Source: Echinostoma caproni (lineage: Eukaryota; Platyhelminthes; Trematoda; Plagiorchiida; Echinostomatidae). Taken from it: DNA of 64,000 nt. Below the pieces are notes generated by a model that did no database searches, was not told where the DNA came from, and saw nothing but the letters and a program-made list of their open reading frames with translations. Made by a program: the position numbers and the translations under genes. The DNA lies in NCBI GenBank assembly GCA_900618425.1, contig UZAN01039603.1, positions 4,096-68,095 on the forward strand. Reading direction: 5' to 3'. Position 1 is the stretch's first letter; the number at the start of each line of letters is the position of its first letter. Positions 14,535-27,085 of this stretch are shown one piece after another.

Positions 14535-14874
14535 NNNNNNNNNNNNNNNNNNNNNNNNNNNNNNNNNNNNNNNNNNNNNNNNNNNNNNNNNNNNNNNNNN
14601 NNNNNNNNNNNNNNNNNNNNNNNNNNNNNNNNNNNNNNNNNNNNNNNNNNNNNNNNNNNNNNNNNNNNNNNNNNNNNNNNNNNNNNNNNNNNNNNNNNNN
14701 NNNNNNNNNNNNNNNNNNNNNNNNNNNNNNNNNNNNNNNNNNNNNNNNNNNNNNNNNNNNNNNNNNNNNNNNNNNNNNNNNNNNNNNNNNNNNNNNNNNN
14801 NNNNNNNNNNNNNNNNNNNNNNNNNNNNNNNNNNNNNNNNNNNNNNNNNNNNNNNNNNNNNNNNNNNNNNNNNN
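14535..14874. other. Assembly gap (340 N)
   Basis: A run of N. The 18 bases before it (14517-14534) are identical to the 18 bases after it (14875-14892), both starting CTGCTTTTC. This suggests two contig ends that overlap but were not merged, so the gap may have no real length. Confidence 0.95.
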
Positions 14875-15565
14875 CTGCTTTTCATTCTGTGTACCATTTT
14901 AAAGTGATGTTGGTTTCCCAATCATGGGAAGGTAATCTGCGGTCAATCCTATCCGTCTGCGTCGTTCCACCATCACTGACAAGAAGTTAGCCTACATTTT
15001 AAGGTTATCTAGTGGCTAAATATATTCCAAACAATGATTTGAAGGATGTAACGCATTAATCAGATGCATCGTCTGATAGTCTACATTGTATTGTAACTAT
15101 CGCCTTGTCGCAGAAGTTTCGTCAGATCGTTTGGTTTAAACATGTGTTAGTAGAAGGTTTGTAACGCTCTGCACAATGAACTTTAGTTAATTGTTACAAG
15201 TCTAAAGCACACGTGAACAGAAATAATTTTTCCATGGAACCACCTCTCTGCTTCAATTCAAATTTTCTTTGTTTGCATGTCTCACCATTTCACCGATTAG
15301 CAGAGATATTGCAAAATATGTTTTTGCTCTACCTGAAATTGTTGCTATAGTTATTTCGTGCGGTTATTACTCCAGTATCAACCCTAATCGCTTGTGGACT
15401 CAGTGTGCTCGGCTTACTTACTTTTGCGCTGTCTGGTGTCTGATGAGATTCCGCCACTGTGAGGTCAGGCACACGATAGGTCTCGTGATCCTCTGAACAG
15501 TCCGTGATCAAGGCACGGAGATTCAGCCCTGAACATGCATGTGCATATTTCAAGCGGATGCTCCG

Positions 15566-15594
15566 GGGGGGGGGGGGNCCCCGGGGGGGGGGGG
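15566..15594. repeat. Poly-G block around an N
   Basis: Thirteen or so G, then N, CCCC and another long G run. Such tracts sequence badly, so base counts here should not be trusted. Confidence 0.7.
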
Positions 15595-15873
15595 TGCTCA
15601 GTTGAACAAAACTGTGACTTCCTCCTTCTGGCGATGAAACATTAAAAAAATACTGATTACACAACAGGCATACAGTGACAAAATTAACCCCGAAGAACTT
15701 GTTACAATCTGCCACCACTTTGTTAACCAGATTTCGAATAAGAAATGCCTGGTTGATTCCCCACAAGTAAGAATAAAGTGAGAGTCAGTTAGCACAAATA
15801 TGAACTTGTTGCTGGGCGACAGGCTGAGAGGTTTATCTTTAAGCTTTCGTACACACATGTGATACATGTAATT

Positions 15874-15896
15874 TGGTTGTTGTTGTTGTTGTTGTT
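15874..15896. repeat. (TTG)n microsatellite
   Basis: About seven tandem TTG units. Confidence 0.9.
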
Positions 15897-16962
15897 ATGA
15901 TCAATTATGTGCACTAAGCCCCGTGGACAAACCAAACAGTTGATATGAATGATTTGTAGAACACAGCCACATTTCTCAGATCTCTGCTCACAAATTATGG
16001 GATACAATGCACGCACCACAATTCATTCCTATGTATACAGGACAATTACTTTCTCGACCTCAGCATAATAATGTCTAGTGATTTCCTTGTGTACCATTCC
16101 ATATCCACTGTCCTGATCTGAAATAGCTAGGGGAAATTTATTGTTTTCTCCCCTCCCCCTATTAACGAAAGAGATTATCAGAAAAACGGAAACGAGTCAG
16201 ACACTAAAATCATATTTGATATTTGAACCAAATAACACGTTGGTGCATAACAGATACTCTGTGTACGTCTACGGTCCAAGGCTGTTGCTATGAAAGTCAG
16301 TCTATGAGAGGAATTCTGCCGTGATACTATTCGGGTACTGACGTGCAGGTATGTGAAAATGTAGACAATAGAAATGAGATGTGTCTGTCTGGTCGTTGAC
16401 ATTTCAGAGTAAATAATGTGGCTACACAACTATGGGATTGTGAAATCCGGGAAGCAAATCTCGGGGCGTGTTTGAAAGGGTAAATGAGAGCCATTGAGTT
16501 GATCAATATCAGCTCCATACACCAGTTAACTTCAACTCGGAACTTTGCGATTTATGCAGAGATCTCTGACATCGTCATTCCACATGAGGTGATCCAGTAG
16601 CTTGTAATTTGAGACAAGTTAAGGACTACAAAAAGGGTACGTGAGTTACCCTTGGTGATTCTGTCAGACCAAATCCGCTGCAATCGGTACAGGTGTACTC
16701 GAAGCTTTCGAATTGGTGTGTTCAACATCATCAACAGATGAGTTCTGTTTTAAGCCACAATCATAATTGAGAATAAATATTAATTAAGCATTGAGCAATA
16801 CCAGGCAAGATTCCGACAAACAGAAGAATCAAGATACTCCGCATGAAATACATACAACATGGTTGCTAAGTTTTTCCAAAAAATACGAAATTATGTTCAG
16901 CGCCTCAATCCTAACCATTACACTCGGACATAGAGCAAATAGATCGGATGAGTCAACAAATA

Positions 16963-16968
16963 TTTATT
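16963..16968 (-). promoter_or_regulatory. Candidate poly(A) signal of gene A
   Basis: The canonical AATAAA on the minus strand lies about 30 bases downstream of the gene A stop codon (16998-17000). The spacing would allow cleavage shortly after. This is a sequence match only. Confidence 0.45.
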
Positions 16969-16997
16969 TGTCTTCAATACAATCGCCAGATGTTGCG

Positions 16998-17220
16998 CTA
17001 TTTACCGAAAGGTGAAAAGCTTGGAATTGATATTTGACTCAGAACCTCAAGTACTTTCGATTGGGACAACGTCCAATTGGACCGAATAAACCTTTGCCAG
17101 GATCGTGAACCTTCCGTCCAGTCGGTTTGCGACAAAAGAGAGTCCACAAAGCGCATGAGGATGCATCTCATTGTGCCCGGGTTGTGGTAGTATGATCGAC
17201 ACATTGTATCCAAATGACAA
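16998..17220 (-). CDS. Gene A exon 2 (PAN/apple-like module and tail)
   Basis: The acceptor is a pyrimidine-rich tract ending CTGTATAG. The exon's first base completes the split codon (AA+T, Asn). CHLDTMCRSYYHN and then RC carry the remaining cysteines of the C-x3-C-x5-C-x11-C pattern. It continues through FVDSLLS and RFIRSNWTLS, both conserved in gene B, and then a tail of about 20 residues that gene B lacks. The stop is at 16998-17000. Confidence 0.7.
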
Positions 17221-18705
17221 CTATACAGAAGAGAAACAAGAATCACAGTGGGAAGAACAAAATTTAACGGGACACATGGAACTCTTTGAGTCCGGTCATG
17301 ATCCTGAATTCAGTGAATGGCAATACCGCAAATGACTACTTCAGTTCCAATTTATCCAGAAGACATATATTTGAACACTTCTACAGAATAGATCTGAAAG
17401 ACTCCTTTTGAGCAACCCGAAGTACGTGCCTGGTGGGCGGAATTCCAACATTTCTGTGCAGTATAGAATGAAGGAAGAATGTAATGACAATTTTTTTCAC
17501 CCCGATCAGTCGAGGTCTGGGCAGAACCGGTCCCAGTTCAACATGGTGGCTATCATTTATCTACATACCTAATCAACTCGGTTCCCAACAAATGGGATAG
17601 CTCAATTCTGAATGCATTCGTCCTTTCGCGATGCAGAGAAGGTGACGCTATTGAAATGGCAAAACACGTATAAAGTAGTATTGTTTGGATGCGTACTGAA
17701 AGAAAACCTAATAAATATCATGTGCATTGGTGCAATGAGAGAGGCCTCGAGTTTCTCGAAATTTATCGTTTTATGATTATTCTTTCTTTCAGTCAAATAC
17801 ATGGATCAACGGATTTCAGGAAATCGAGTTATAACACGTTTTGGTGTATAGCTTCGGGGCCTATAAATGGCAACTTAAGATGAGTGTTGTACGATGGTGA
17901 GCAATACCACTTAACCTGACTGGGGAACTATAAAGGCTGACAAAAGAATGGGAAGTTATAAACCGATTTTAAAATTTACCGCAAATTAGTCGCCGGTTCA
18001 GCTGACTATAGATGCATAACTCGAAATTAACAAGAGATTAAAAATACATTTAATCCATCTTGTATGTTAAAAACACAATAGTTCACTGTGAACCACAAAA
18101 ATGCTTACTTCTTTGCACATTCGATCAACGTCGTTTTCGCAACGCTCTGGGAACATCCTTCTGTCCTGTTTGACAGGGCATACAGTGTGTCTGTTTTTCG
18201 TGAGGTGTCTTGATGAAAATGTTGCACTTGGATGTTTGACTCGTTTCGATCATCCAAGCGATATCCACACACGTAACCGTGTCGACCGTCAAGTGTGTTA
18301 GTTCTAGTAAATTTGCCTCCAGACGTGATGACTGCTACGCGATCATTTGAATCGCGCGAACTACCTTCTTTATCTATATTAATTTTAATCGTATTATTTG
18401 AGGACATTTTTGCACCGNAAACGCCACACGCTTTCGCCTATCAAACTGGTCTGATTCATCAGAGCATTCAAGTTTATCCATGCGTCTCCGGTGCCCCGAG
18501 GCTTGACCAATATCATTTCTTCTCCCATCATGTAACCAATCATTCCTTTGGATTTTCCGGTTATAAAACAGTTGTGGTGAGCTGCACAATACGCAGTTTC
18601 GGTGGTCACAATTAACGGGGTCTGTGGTATGTATGGGTCGGTTTGCGCACAGCACAGGCAGATTAGTACGACAAAGGTGAGTACGATTAACAAAACTTTA
18701 TGCAT
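16998..18705 (-). CDS. Gene A: secreted cysteine-rich protein, lectin-like plus PAN/apple-like (two exons)
   Basis: Predicted secreted protein of about 272 residues. Exon 1 is 18705-18109 and exon 2 is 17220-16998, split by an 888-bp GT-AG intron in phase 2. The start is the ATG at 18705, which opens a clear signal peptide (MHKVLLIVLTFVVLICLCCA) with a likely cut after Ala20. The middle has features of a divergent C-type lectin domain: a WINLNAL block, a VWRFGAK block and a closing YVCGYR. The C-terminus reads C-x3-C-x5-C-x11-C with CRSYYHN, as in PAN/apple modules. A single N at 18417-18420 breaks the frame; ignoring it gives one continuous frame. Exon phase and cysteine spacing match gene B. 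The signal peptide is directly visible, and the domain names are my reading of weak similarity. No ligand or tissue can be inferred. Confidence 0.72.
18109..18705 (-). CDS. Gene A exon 1 (signal peptide and lectin-like region)
   Basis: It ends GCA AAG AA before the donor GTAAGC, leaving a two-base partial codon. The first cysteine pair is C-x5-C (CAAHHNC), just after the mature N-terminus. GKSKGMIGYMMGE is the block most alike in gene B. NCT/NRT-type N-glycosylation sequons such as NQT, NNT, NES and NRT are present in the middle region, as expected for a secreted protein. The embedded N near 18419 interrupts the literal frame. Confidence 0.7.
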
Positions 18706-20283
18706 GTTCAATGGTGAGCGATTGTCGTGCGGCTAGTGTTTATGTGCACTCTACGCTGACTCGGCTGATCATATATGGGGTTTGTGGTGTTCTTTTTGTT
18801 ATTGTTGTTGTCTTAAACCGAATTTCCACCAGTTACTTTTTGGTATTTGTGATAAAAAATCATTTTAATGAATTTTATTGGTCAAGTAAGAAACCAACGC
18901 ACTTCACCTCTTTGGTCCACCAGGAATAGTGGAATAAAAAAAATTATCGAAAAAACAACTTGGCGGACGAAGCAGTGCAACAGAAGTACGCATTTGTGAT
19001 CAGGTCATCAAGTACACCGGCGTGTTATATACTTCGAACGAATTATCGTCAGCCACAGTACTAACGTTAATTAACGGAAGGTAAACAGTTCAACTATTAT
19101 TTGTGATCACTTTTTGTGTGAAGTTCAGTGCATAATACTTTCACCAAGGGATATGTCTATTAGCAGAGGATTGTTTGAAAAGTGGCATAATACCAGTCTG
19201 GCACTGACGGTCGCATTCAAAACATTTTTGAACAATCACTGAAAGTATATACCTTTCTTCATATTCTGGGTCGAAATTTTCAGGGCCTGAAAGACCGCAA
19301 AAGTTAAAATGTACTGATGCAGTTCTGCTAATGTATCAATCACTATTTTGATAATAATGCGCACTTGAGCTGTCTAAAACGGTATAATATTTACTCGCAT
19401 TCTGAATTTCGTCTTGTACCGAGCAAATGAAGCAGTGAGCTTAAAATTCAGAAAACACTATGCATATGCTTTGACCCTAACGAGTCTAATTTCTCACTTG
19501 TAAGCAGTTATCAGACTCAGAGCGGGAAATTCTGACCAACATGTGGGCGCCGTGTACCCTGTCATCGACAGCAAAGCCGATCAATGTTTGCTATTCAAAA
19601 GACCAGCGACAACTGTAAAACGATAGAACCGTTTAGTTGACCGATTTTCAAGGTTGAGGTTGCTTGTCAAATCCAAGTGGATACGAACCGATTCTTTTTG
19701 ACATTGCCTATACAGCTCAAATGAGAAAAAGAATGCCCGAAAATCTATGATGGAAAATTTTTACCGGATCTCATCAAATTTGATATCTCAATCCTGAATA
19801 TACTGTTCACTGTGATCGTATTGGAAGGTGCCACCTAACTCTATGAATGACGAATTCTTGGAAAGATGTGTGGTAGAGATTCGATAAAGGAGAACCACAT
19901 AAATGTTGCGCCAAACAGGCCGATAGTGAATCCAATTATGCGTCACAATATGCCTCTATTTCAATCCCGTACTGTTCAGAAGTGCGGAAAAACATAGGGT
20001 CTAGGGTCATCTGAAAACAATTACGTGCCCTTCAAAGGAGTACAGAACATAATCCCGATAGTTCATGAACATCGTTACCAAACAAATGTGATCACCTACT
20101 CACCATTCCCTGTACAAGCATTTTTGATATCCGACTGTGGGTCGAATAACACTACCCACCTAAACAGAACGTTCTAAATACTGATATATGGTGTGCATTC
20201 CATTATTGCAAAAGCTATGTGTAACTATTTTGTACGAACATAACACATTGGGAAGACTGATAGACCGTTCTCCATTCGTCCCA
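18706..20283. other. 5' flank of gene A, nothing else seen
   Basis: This is the upstream flank of gene A on the minus strand. I see no convincing promoter element and no second gene. Frames on both strands are short. Confidence 0.35.
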
Positions 20284-20696
20284 TCTCAAAAGAAAAGACC
20301 ATATTGCTATACTACACGATTTATGTCCAGGATGATTTCGCTGCATCTCAACATGGTGCATACTGCAGAAGCACAAGTAAGGCGTTTCGGATTATCTACA
20401 AGTCACGAATCGCAAGATTGCTACGGTTTGCTGAAGTGATTGCTATCAGTCGATAGAAGCCCCCTTGTATCAACAACAACCCTTTATGTTAGTTTGTCCT
20501 TACCCTGGTGACATGGTCCTTTCACCTCTCTCCCAACCTTTATGTTTGCCTGTTTCATTATATTTTATTCTTCTTTGTTGCCATGCTAAATCCCTATATA
20601 ACTATTGTTTTGTCTGCAGTATGCACCATGTTGAGTTGCAGCGAATTTGTTTTGGACATAAATAGTGCAGTATTGTGATGTTTTCTTTTGAAAGTG
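20284..20696. repeat. Diverged inverted repeat
   Basis: 20284-20372 and about 20609-20696 are inverted copies, most clearly over CTCAACATGGTGCATACTGC and ATTTATGTCC. They are separated by about 240 bp. Read in the matching frame, both arms share the protein-like block AAxQHGAYCR, so the arms could come from a duplicated coding fragment. I do not recognise a family. Confidence 0.6.
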
Positions 20697-21188
20697 ATCT
20701 CGGGAAAGGCTTGATTCAGTTTTCTCAAAATTCGTCCCATTGTCAAGATTATTTGATATGGGGTGCATGTGAGTGTAGGTGTGGAGAGAGAGAGGTTGGA
20801 GCGTCTAATTGGATGCATGTACAAACAAATAAGTGTTTACTGCAAATATTGGTAGATATATACATATATTGCAATGTTGAAACGTGAAAAATTCACCGAC
20901 AAGGAGCTGTTTTCAGCCTATGTATTTCTCAAAATGTACTTGTGGTGCCATACTGTTCAAACAGTGGTATGTGCATCTCGATATACAATGAAAGCATTTT
21001 AATGAGGGAAAGTTACTCCAAATCGACCTTGAATATTATTCCCCCAGTTGCACCGTAAGCATTTTCCTCAGGACATCTAAGTTGAAAAATTATCTCTCAG
21101 TTCTTTTCCAATGATAATAGTTTGATTGAACGAAGACAGACAACTACGCTATCGTACGTTAAGAGTTAAGTGCACTCATTTTTCAAAG

Positions 21189-21267
21189 TAATGACTGACT
21201 GACTGAATGAAAAAATGAATGATCAAGTAAATGAGTGAATGAAAAATGAACGGAATGATGAATGAAT
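21189..21267. repeat. Degenerate TGAA-type tandem tract
   Basis: A run of imperfect TGAA/TGAC units (TGACTGACTGACTGAATGAA and similar), an old decayed microsatellite. Confidence 0.6.
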
Positions 21268-21795
21268 TATATATTACTATTATATGGTCTACAAGTACCC
21301 CAGATTTCCTAGCTAGATGCTGAGTATCCCGCTTAAAATTATGAACCAAGTACTTCTGATGTTTCGAAATTGAAGCAACAAACCAACATAAATCTGAAGC
21401 AACACAAATGTGGATATCAATGAAAAGTAAATTCCATTCCGAATACATCAGGACCAAATGATGTCAGGAGTTTATCGAAAAATCAATGCGTCACATTGTG
21501 TTTTATTGTGAATGTTACAATGTTAATAACACAGCGATATCGATATAGAATTGTATTTGCCGAAGGTTCGGTTAACGTGGGTAATCGTAGTTGGCTGGTT
21601 TGTACTGGGTTGTACTTAGAGTCTTAGGTACCCATTTGAAAAACCATCTTTCTAACCTGTCCACTTCCTCTTCTGACTCCCAAACCTTCGGAGATGCATC
21701 CGGTTTGCGTCGCCCATGGCATATCACTCAGCGTTCAACTAATGAGGCCAACTACTCAGAGGTTATCAGATTTTTCAAACCGAAATCTCCTTTTC

Positions 21796-22560
21796 ACTTT
21801 GGCGCATTTGATGTCCGCACACTCTACCAGATCGGTGAACAAGCTGCCTTAGCTAGAACCCTTGAAATCTTCCATTTAGATGTATGCTGTCTCCGAAACG
21901 CGCATACAAGATCCTACTTCAATCATCTCCTTGCGTTCTCCAAATCCAACCTCATCCTTGCTCTTCACTCTCCGTGTGTCAAGCCATTCGGCATCCGAAG
22001 CTCGCGGTATTCTTGGTGTTGGGATTGCACTGAGTGTCAAGATCGAGCGTTCACTCTCCAACTGGATACGGATTAACAGCCGACTTTGCGCCGTACGTCT
22101 GGATGGTTCAGTTCTGGTCAACAGCAACATGAACGAAGCGTCGATGCTTATTCGTCGTATCCGCGTATGCACCGACCGACAACAGTTCGCCAGAGAAGTA
22201 GAATGAATTCTACAAAGACCTCTCTCAACTACTCTCAAGTGCTTGGTCAACGGACATCCTTTTAGTCGCCGGAGAATTCAATGCTCAAGTTGGATCTTTG
22301 GACGGATCAGAAAGGGTATTTGGTGGTTCACATGCAATCCCAGCCAACCGGACAGACAAAAGAGAATGCCTACTCCAACTTTGCGCTGACCACAGACTGT
22401 TTCTGTCAAGCACAAACTTATCGCACCATAAACGGTACCGCCTTACATGGAGACCGCCAACGGCTTCACAGCACTGGACTCAAATCGACCACATCGCCAT
22501 CAGCCACCGCTGGCGAGGATCCATTGGAGACTACCGTTTCTACTGGATATGGACCGTGCT
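21796..22560 (+). pseudogene. Endonuclease part of the RTE-like element
   Basis: Blocks FGAFDVRTLYQIGEQAALA, then after a frameshift near 21885 VSETRIQDPTS (the catalytic-Glu motif region), LVAGEFNAQVG, RLTWRPP and QIDHIAISHRWRGS, in the order seen in APE-type endonucleases of non-LTR elements. At least three reading frames are needed to follow the order, so it cannot encode a working enzyme. The final SDH-type motif is not found. Confidence 0.8.
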
Positions 22561-23199
22561 CTGCTATGAGCGAGATTCTCCCTACGCCTAATACACAATC
22601 GGAGAAAAGTCACCGAAAACAGATGCTTACAATACAGTATCAGCAATGGTTGCAAACTGGCCTTCGAAGCGGAACTATCAGATCGCCTCTAAGCTCAACC
22701 ATCATTGGAAGGACTCAGTGAACACTGGACGGCAATCAAGACTGCGATCCAACTATCGATCAAAATAACGACAGATTCTAACACACGTTCAAATAAAAAA
22801 CGATGGATCTCTCCAACCTCCGTTGCCTTTCTGGACGATCGCAAAGCCATTCCTTCGGATTCAAAGTACGACATAGCGCAAAATCCCTTAAACTCTAGCT
22901 CATCAAGAGTCCTAGGAACGACTGCGAGAAGTGGCGGTGGGGGGTAAATGTAGAGAGATGGAGAAGGATGCGGCTATCGGTAATAGTCGCAATCTTTTCC
23001 GAATTATTCGGAGTACAGGTCAGAGGAAAGCAGGCGTGACTGAGGTAATTGAGGAATCCGTCGGCACACTGATTCATATTCAGCAACGTCGACCAAATCG
23101 ATGGGCAGAACATTTATGGCACAGTTCCGCTGGCCCTCGTCAGCACAAGACCTCCCTATGGCCGGTTCAACTGTGAAAATACCGCTAGTTGACAGCAGC

Positions 23200-24680
23200 C
23201 CTTCATCTAAAATGGAGGTTTCCCGGGAAATAAATTATCTCAAAAGATGTAAGGCTTCCGGCCCCGACATGCTGTCCCCATCGATTTTTAACGATGGAGC
23301 TTTAGTCTTGGTTTTGAAGTTACCGAAACCCTGGGAAAGGGAACGGGTTTCAACTGAATGGTGTGAATCGGTGATAATACCAATTTACTAGAAGGGCGAC
23401 AGGTCTTCTTGTGAAAACCGCAGAGGAATTAGTCTCATGACCATTGCATATAAACTACTCGCTGGGATCACACTCCACCGATTGTCTGCAGCATGTGAAG
23501 TGTACACGCGTGAGAACCAGGCTGGTTTTAGACCCGGTCGAGGTTGTATCGGCCATATTTTCACTCTTCGCCAGACTCTGGGGCACCGACATTTTTTTCG
23601 TAGACCCACCATTCCTATCTTCCTGGGTTTTGACTCAGTCGACCGCTCTAAACTTTAGGGTTGCTTTTCACTGAAGGTTATGCCCGAGAAGTTGATTTCA
23701 ATATTACGCTGCCTCTGTACTCATAGCCGAAGTCAAATCTGAGCTGACGGGACTTTTTCACCCGAGTTCACCTAGGAAAATGGTGTTCGACAGGGTATCC
23801 CTCCGTCTCCTTTTCTATTTAACTTTGTTATAGATTTGATTATGGAGACAAATATATCCTCGTGCAAGGATATCAGTATCGATTTACTCCCGGGTGGCAG
23901 ACTATCTGATTTGGAGTATGCAGACGACGTTGGGCTACTATTTGAAGGTCCAGGTAAGTTGCAAGCCTTTCTGGATAGTTTGAGTGCTAGTGTAACCATG
24001 TTTGGTATGCGTACCTTCAAACTGTAAAATATTGCTTTAAGATTGGGTTGGTCCAGCCCCCAATCTCACCCTGACTGGGGATGTAGCAGAGAAAGTAGAC
24101 AATTTTTTCTATCTTGGCAACTATATCTCATCTGGTGGACGCATCACCGATGAAGTTTCGGATCGCATAAAAAAGGCTCGGTTGGCATTTGCCAACTTGA
24201 GACATTTGTGGCACCATCATGACATCCGGCTCTCCGTGAAGGATCGAGTATATGCTGCAGCAGTTCAGCAACTTCTGCTTTACGGTGCAGAGACTTCGCC
24301 ATTACGGGAACAGGGTAAAAATAGATTATCGGGGTTCAAACACCGCTGTCTACGTCACATTGCACGAGTCTGATGGGGTAACCGGACAAACAATGCTGAG
24401 ACTAGGCGTAAAGTTTTAGGTAATCACGGGCGTCGACTGGAACAAGCAGTCCATCTTCATAGATTACGTTGGTTGGGACATTTGTTACGCATGTCACTAA
24501 GTAGGTTGCCACGGCGATCGATATTTGCCGAGGTAGGTAATGAGTGGAAAAAACCAAGGGTGGTCAACCTAAGACCTGGCATCCTGGGTATACAATCCCT
24601 AACCATGATACTAGGTCACATAGGTCCAGTTAGGCTCCCTGGTTGGGGACTTCGGAATGGACGTATCCGATGGTAAGAGA
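23200..24680 (+). pseudogene. Reverse transcriptase part of the RTE-like element
   Basis: KASGPDMLSPSIFNDG, NRRGISLMTIAYKLLAGI, NQAGFRPGRGCIGHIFTLRQ, then a deletion that removes the usual aspartate-containing segment before FDSVDRSKL. The catalytic box YADD is intact (23917-23928). The C-terminal region has FANLRHLW, LLYGAET, HRCLRHIARV and RLRWLGHLLRM, typical of this clade. Stops occur at about 23389, 23656, 24025 and 24371. It is inactive. Confidence 0.85.
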
Positions 24681-24850
24681 CACTGAGTAATATGGCTGTG
24701 TTGTAAACAGTGGCGTTCGTGTATCTTCTCAATTTCTTTGCAACCACTGAAATTCTCCATTTTCTGTACTACTCTACTTTCAGTCTTCCAGTCTTTCTCC
24801 TGATCTTCATCCAAATGGGATGTCAAAAAACCGCAACTAAAACCGCCGCA

Positions 24851-25469
24851 CAAAGGTGCATGTTCAATGGTTGTTCAAACTGAACTTAACGGTACTTAAA
24901 TTAGTGCCACGGTGGTAAAACATGGCCTAGCTATACTGCAATTCCACCAAAAATGTCCTACATTTTTGCGTCAAGTCAAATGGTCTTCACCACGATACAC
25001 GATTGTTCCTAAGACCTCGTGCTATCACACTTCATGACTTGAATATGTTAATGTACGGGGTCTTTTGCATTCTCATAATGTCTTCATTTAGATATCTCAG
25101 TATAAACCTACGACTTTATGACCACTTAGTTCTTTATTCTTGAGTTTTTCGGCCTCGGACAGGTGATATCACATTGTATTTCCCGAACTTCCTTATTCGT
25201 GCTAGCGTGCTTGATTACTTTCCCCTGGTATTTTGCTTGAAACTATCTCTCTCTTTCACAGCCCACTGTCAAATGTAGTACTAACCGTAGGTGGTCTTGG
25301 TTAATCCTACTCACCATTTCATTACTCCATACTACACTTCCTCTTCGTATATCCGTCGATTTGTTGCTCAGTCATCAAATGTGACCTTTACGTCGATCCA
25401 TTTTGTGCACCTCTCGTCCTATCCAACTGTGACCAATCTCAGTCTATTCTCCCCCCCTCCCCCCTCGTC

Positions 25470-25506
<37 letters not shown>

Positions 25507-27085
25507 GCTCTGAGCCAGTGCTTTTTGCGTTAACCTTTGAGATAACAGCGACGATAAGTGGTGCATTCTATTGTTCTGACCGCTGCCTAATCCCATTTAT
25601 TGTCGTTTTCACATTGTTCTTTGATTACTTAGATTTTGTCTCCGGTTTAAATGCTCAGAATCAGTCTTAATCCTGTAAAAGCGCAACTCCCTCACTGGGT
25701 TTGACCAGTTGATACAAACGATTGTGCATCAGCTTTGGAAATTGTCTTATTTTCATGACTATTTGATTTGCTTATATAGCGCAGTTCATCAAATAGTCCA
25801 TTACTCGTACACACCATGCAGGCAGGCTATGAATGTTCCCAACCGCTTCTCAACTCTGAAGACCATGGAAATAAGATGAGCTTGAGAATAAACAAAAGTT
25901 TAAGCGGATGATGCCGAGTTGTGAACAGGCACGCAGTTTGGCCTCATTTTGATTGTAGATTAATGCGGACCCGGGATGCAAGTGTTCCGGAAAGGGATTC
26001 TCATTTCGGACAGTAGTAGAACAAAGCGGAACCTCGCCTTGCCTGTTAGATTCACATAAGTGCCATTGATTCAGCCGGGGCTACGGGTGATTTATACTAC
26101 TGTTGTTCACTTATGCATATAAACACACACACATGTGTGTTCAACTGAGTTATTATTTAGTTTGTGAAGTATATAAACATTTCTTTCATTCCCTGAATTA
26201 CGTGATCACTGAAATGTCGGTGGCGAAAGTGTTTCACAGTCCAGTCAAACGGACAAGCTACGGTGCTGAACTTCAAATCACACCAGTCGGAGTGCCTTGC
26301 ATCAAAGTTCGTCTGTACGAATCTAACTAACCCTGTAGTAGTAATCAATTATTACCAGGTTTCAGAGTCCAAAACATAATCTAACATTTAGAGATGAGTA
26401 AGACTAGTTAAACAGAGGTGCGCGCTATAGGCGACGTGGAAGCGTGAACTATGCTACTAACAGAACGCAGTCGCGTGTCGTGACACCAACGACAAAATGT
26501 GTGACTACTTCAAAAAGGCTGCTGTTCGGAATTGGTGAGCGGCAAAATGTTCGTGCAAGAGTCTTAAACGGATTAAACAATTCCATCCAGATATCAACAA
26601 CATTTGAGGTTTTAAAATTAGGTTTCTTTTTGAAACCCCGACAGCAGCACGATCGGAATCCTAAATGGGATTCGTCTTGGTTACATCTGAAAGGACCGAA
26701 GTTGGTATAAATATTTATATATGAAGAAAAGTTCTTAAATAGGTTGTCGCATTCGTCGAAAGCTAATTACGAACCGCAATGTATGTATTGACCTGGTTTC
26801 ACAACATAGTGCATCCAGCAAACGATGGCCTTGGTTTGTAATATCATAAACCCATTGCAGTGTCTCGTGCTCTATGGTCCGTTGGGACTAACTCATAATG
26901 TGTCATTTCCCTATGAGTTACCCACAGCACACATATCTCTTTCATGCAATTCAAACCGGTCCACGGTCAGTTGAACTTCCAATTTCACAAAACAGCAAGA
27001 AAGCACTCTTCATTTCGCTTTTCTACCATGTACCTTCAAAACGAAACAATGGGGTGCACTTTACCAAAACAATCAATACTCATGG
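24851..27085. other. Intergenic between the RTE element and gene B
   Basis: No supported gene. It holds a CA microsatellite, and the part near 24851-25460 may be the 3' end of the RTE-like element. The frames at 26103-26348 and 26444-26710 match nothing I know. Confidence 0.35.
25472..25505. repeat. (CA)n microsatellite
   Basis: About 17 CA units after a C-rich tract. Confidence 0.95.

Larger units (their letters stand above)
14893..16997. other. Intergenic with low-complexity tracts
   Basis: No supported gene. It contains a G/C homopolymer block around an N at 15566-15594 and a TTG microsatellite at about 15874-15896. The minus-strand frame crossing 15329-15766 runs through the G tract and its proline run is an artefact of it. 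Confidence 0.45.
21600..24850 (+). mobile_element. RTE-like non-LTR retrotransposon, degenerate
   Basis: A single plus-strand element with an apurinic-type endonuclease followed by a reverse transcriptase, as in RTE-clade elements of flukes. The order is: leader near 21600, endonuclease about 21796-22560, linker about 22560-23200, reverse transcriptase about 23200-24030, and a C-terminal region about 24180-24680 with LRWLGHLLRM. The frame is broken by many frameshifts and stops, and part of the catalytic core is deleted. The 5' end is not defined. The 3' end is probably past 24680, around the AAAACCGC-rich sequence near 24825-24850, but no clear tail or target duplication can be read. It sits between genes A and B. 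Confidence 0.85.

Noticed and set aside
14411..14921. Open frames of 131-163 codons on both strands
   Set aside because: They consist almost wholly of N from the gap.
15329..15766. 145-codon minus-strand frame with a proline run
   Set aside because: It runs through the poly-G/N block, whose length is unreliable; the proline run is that homopolymer.
21880..22250. Minus-strand 124-codon frame
   Set aside because: A shadow of the endonuclease region of the RTE-like element.
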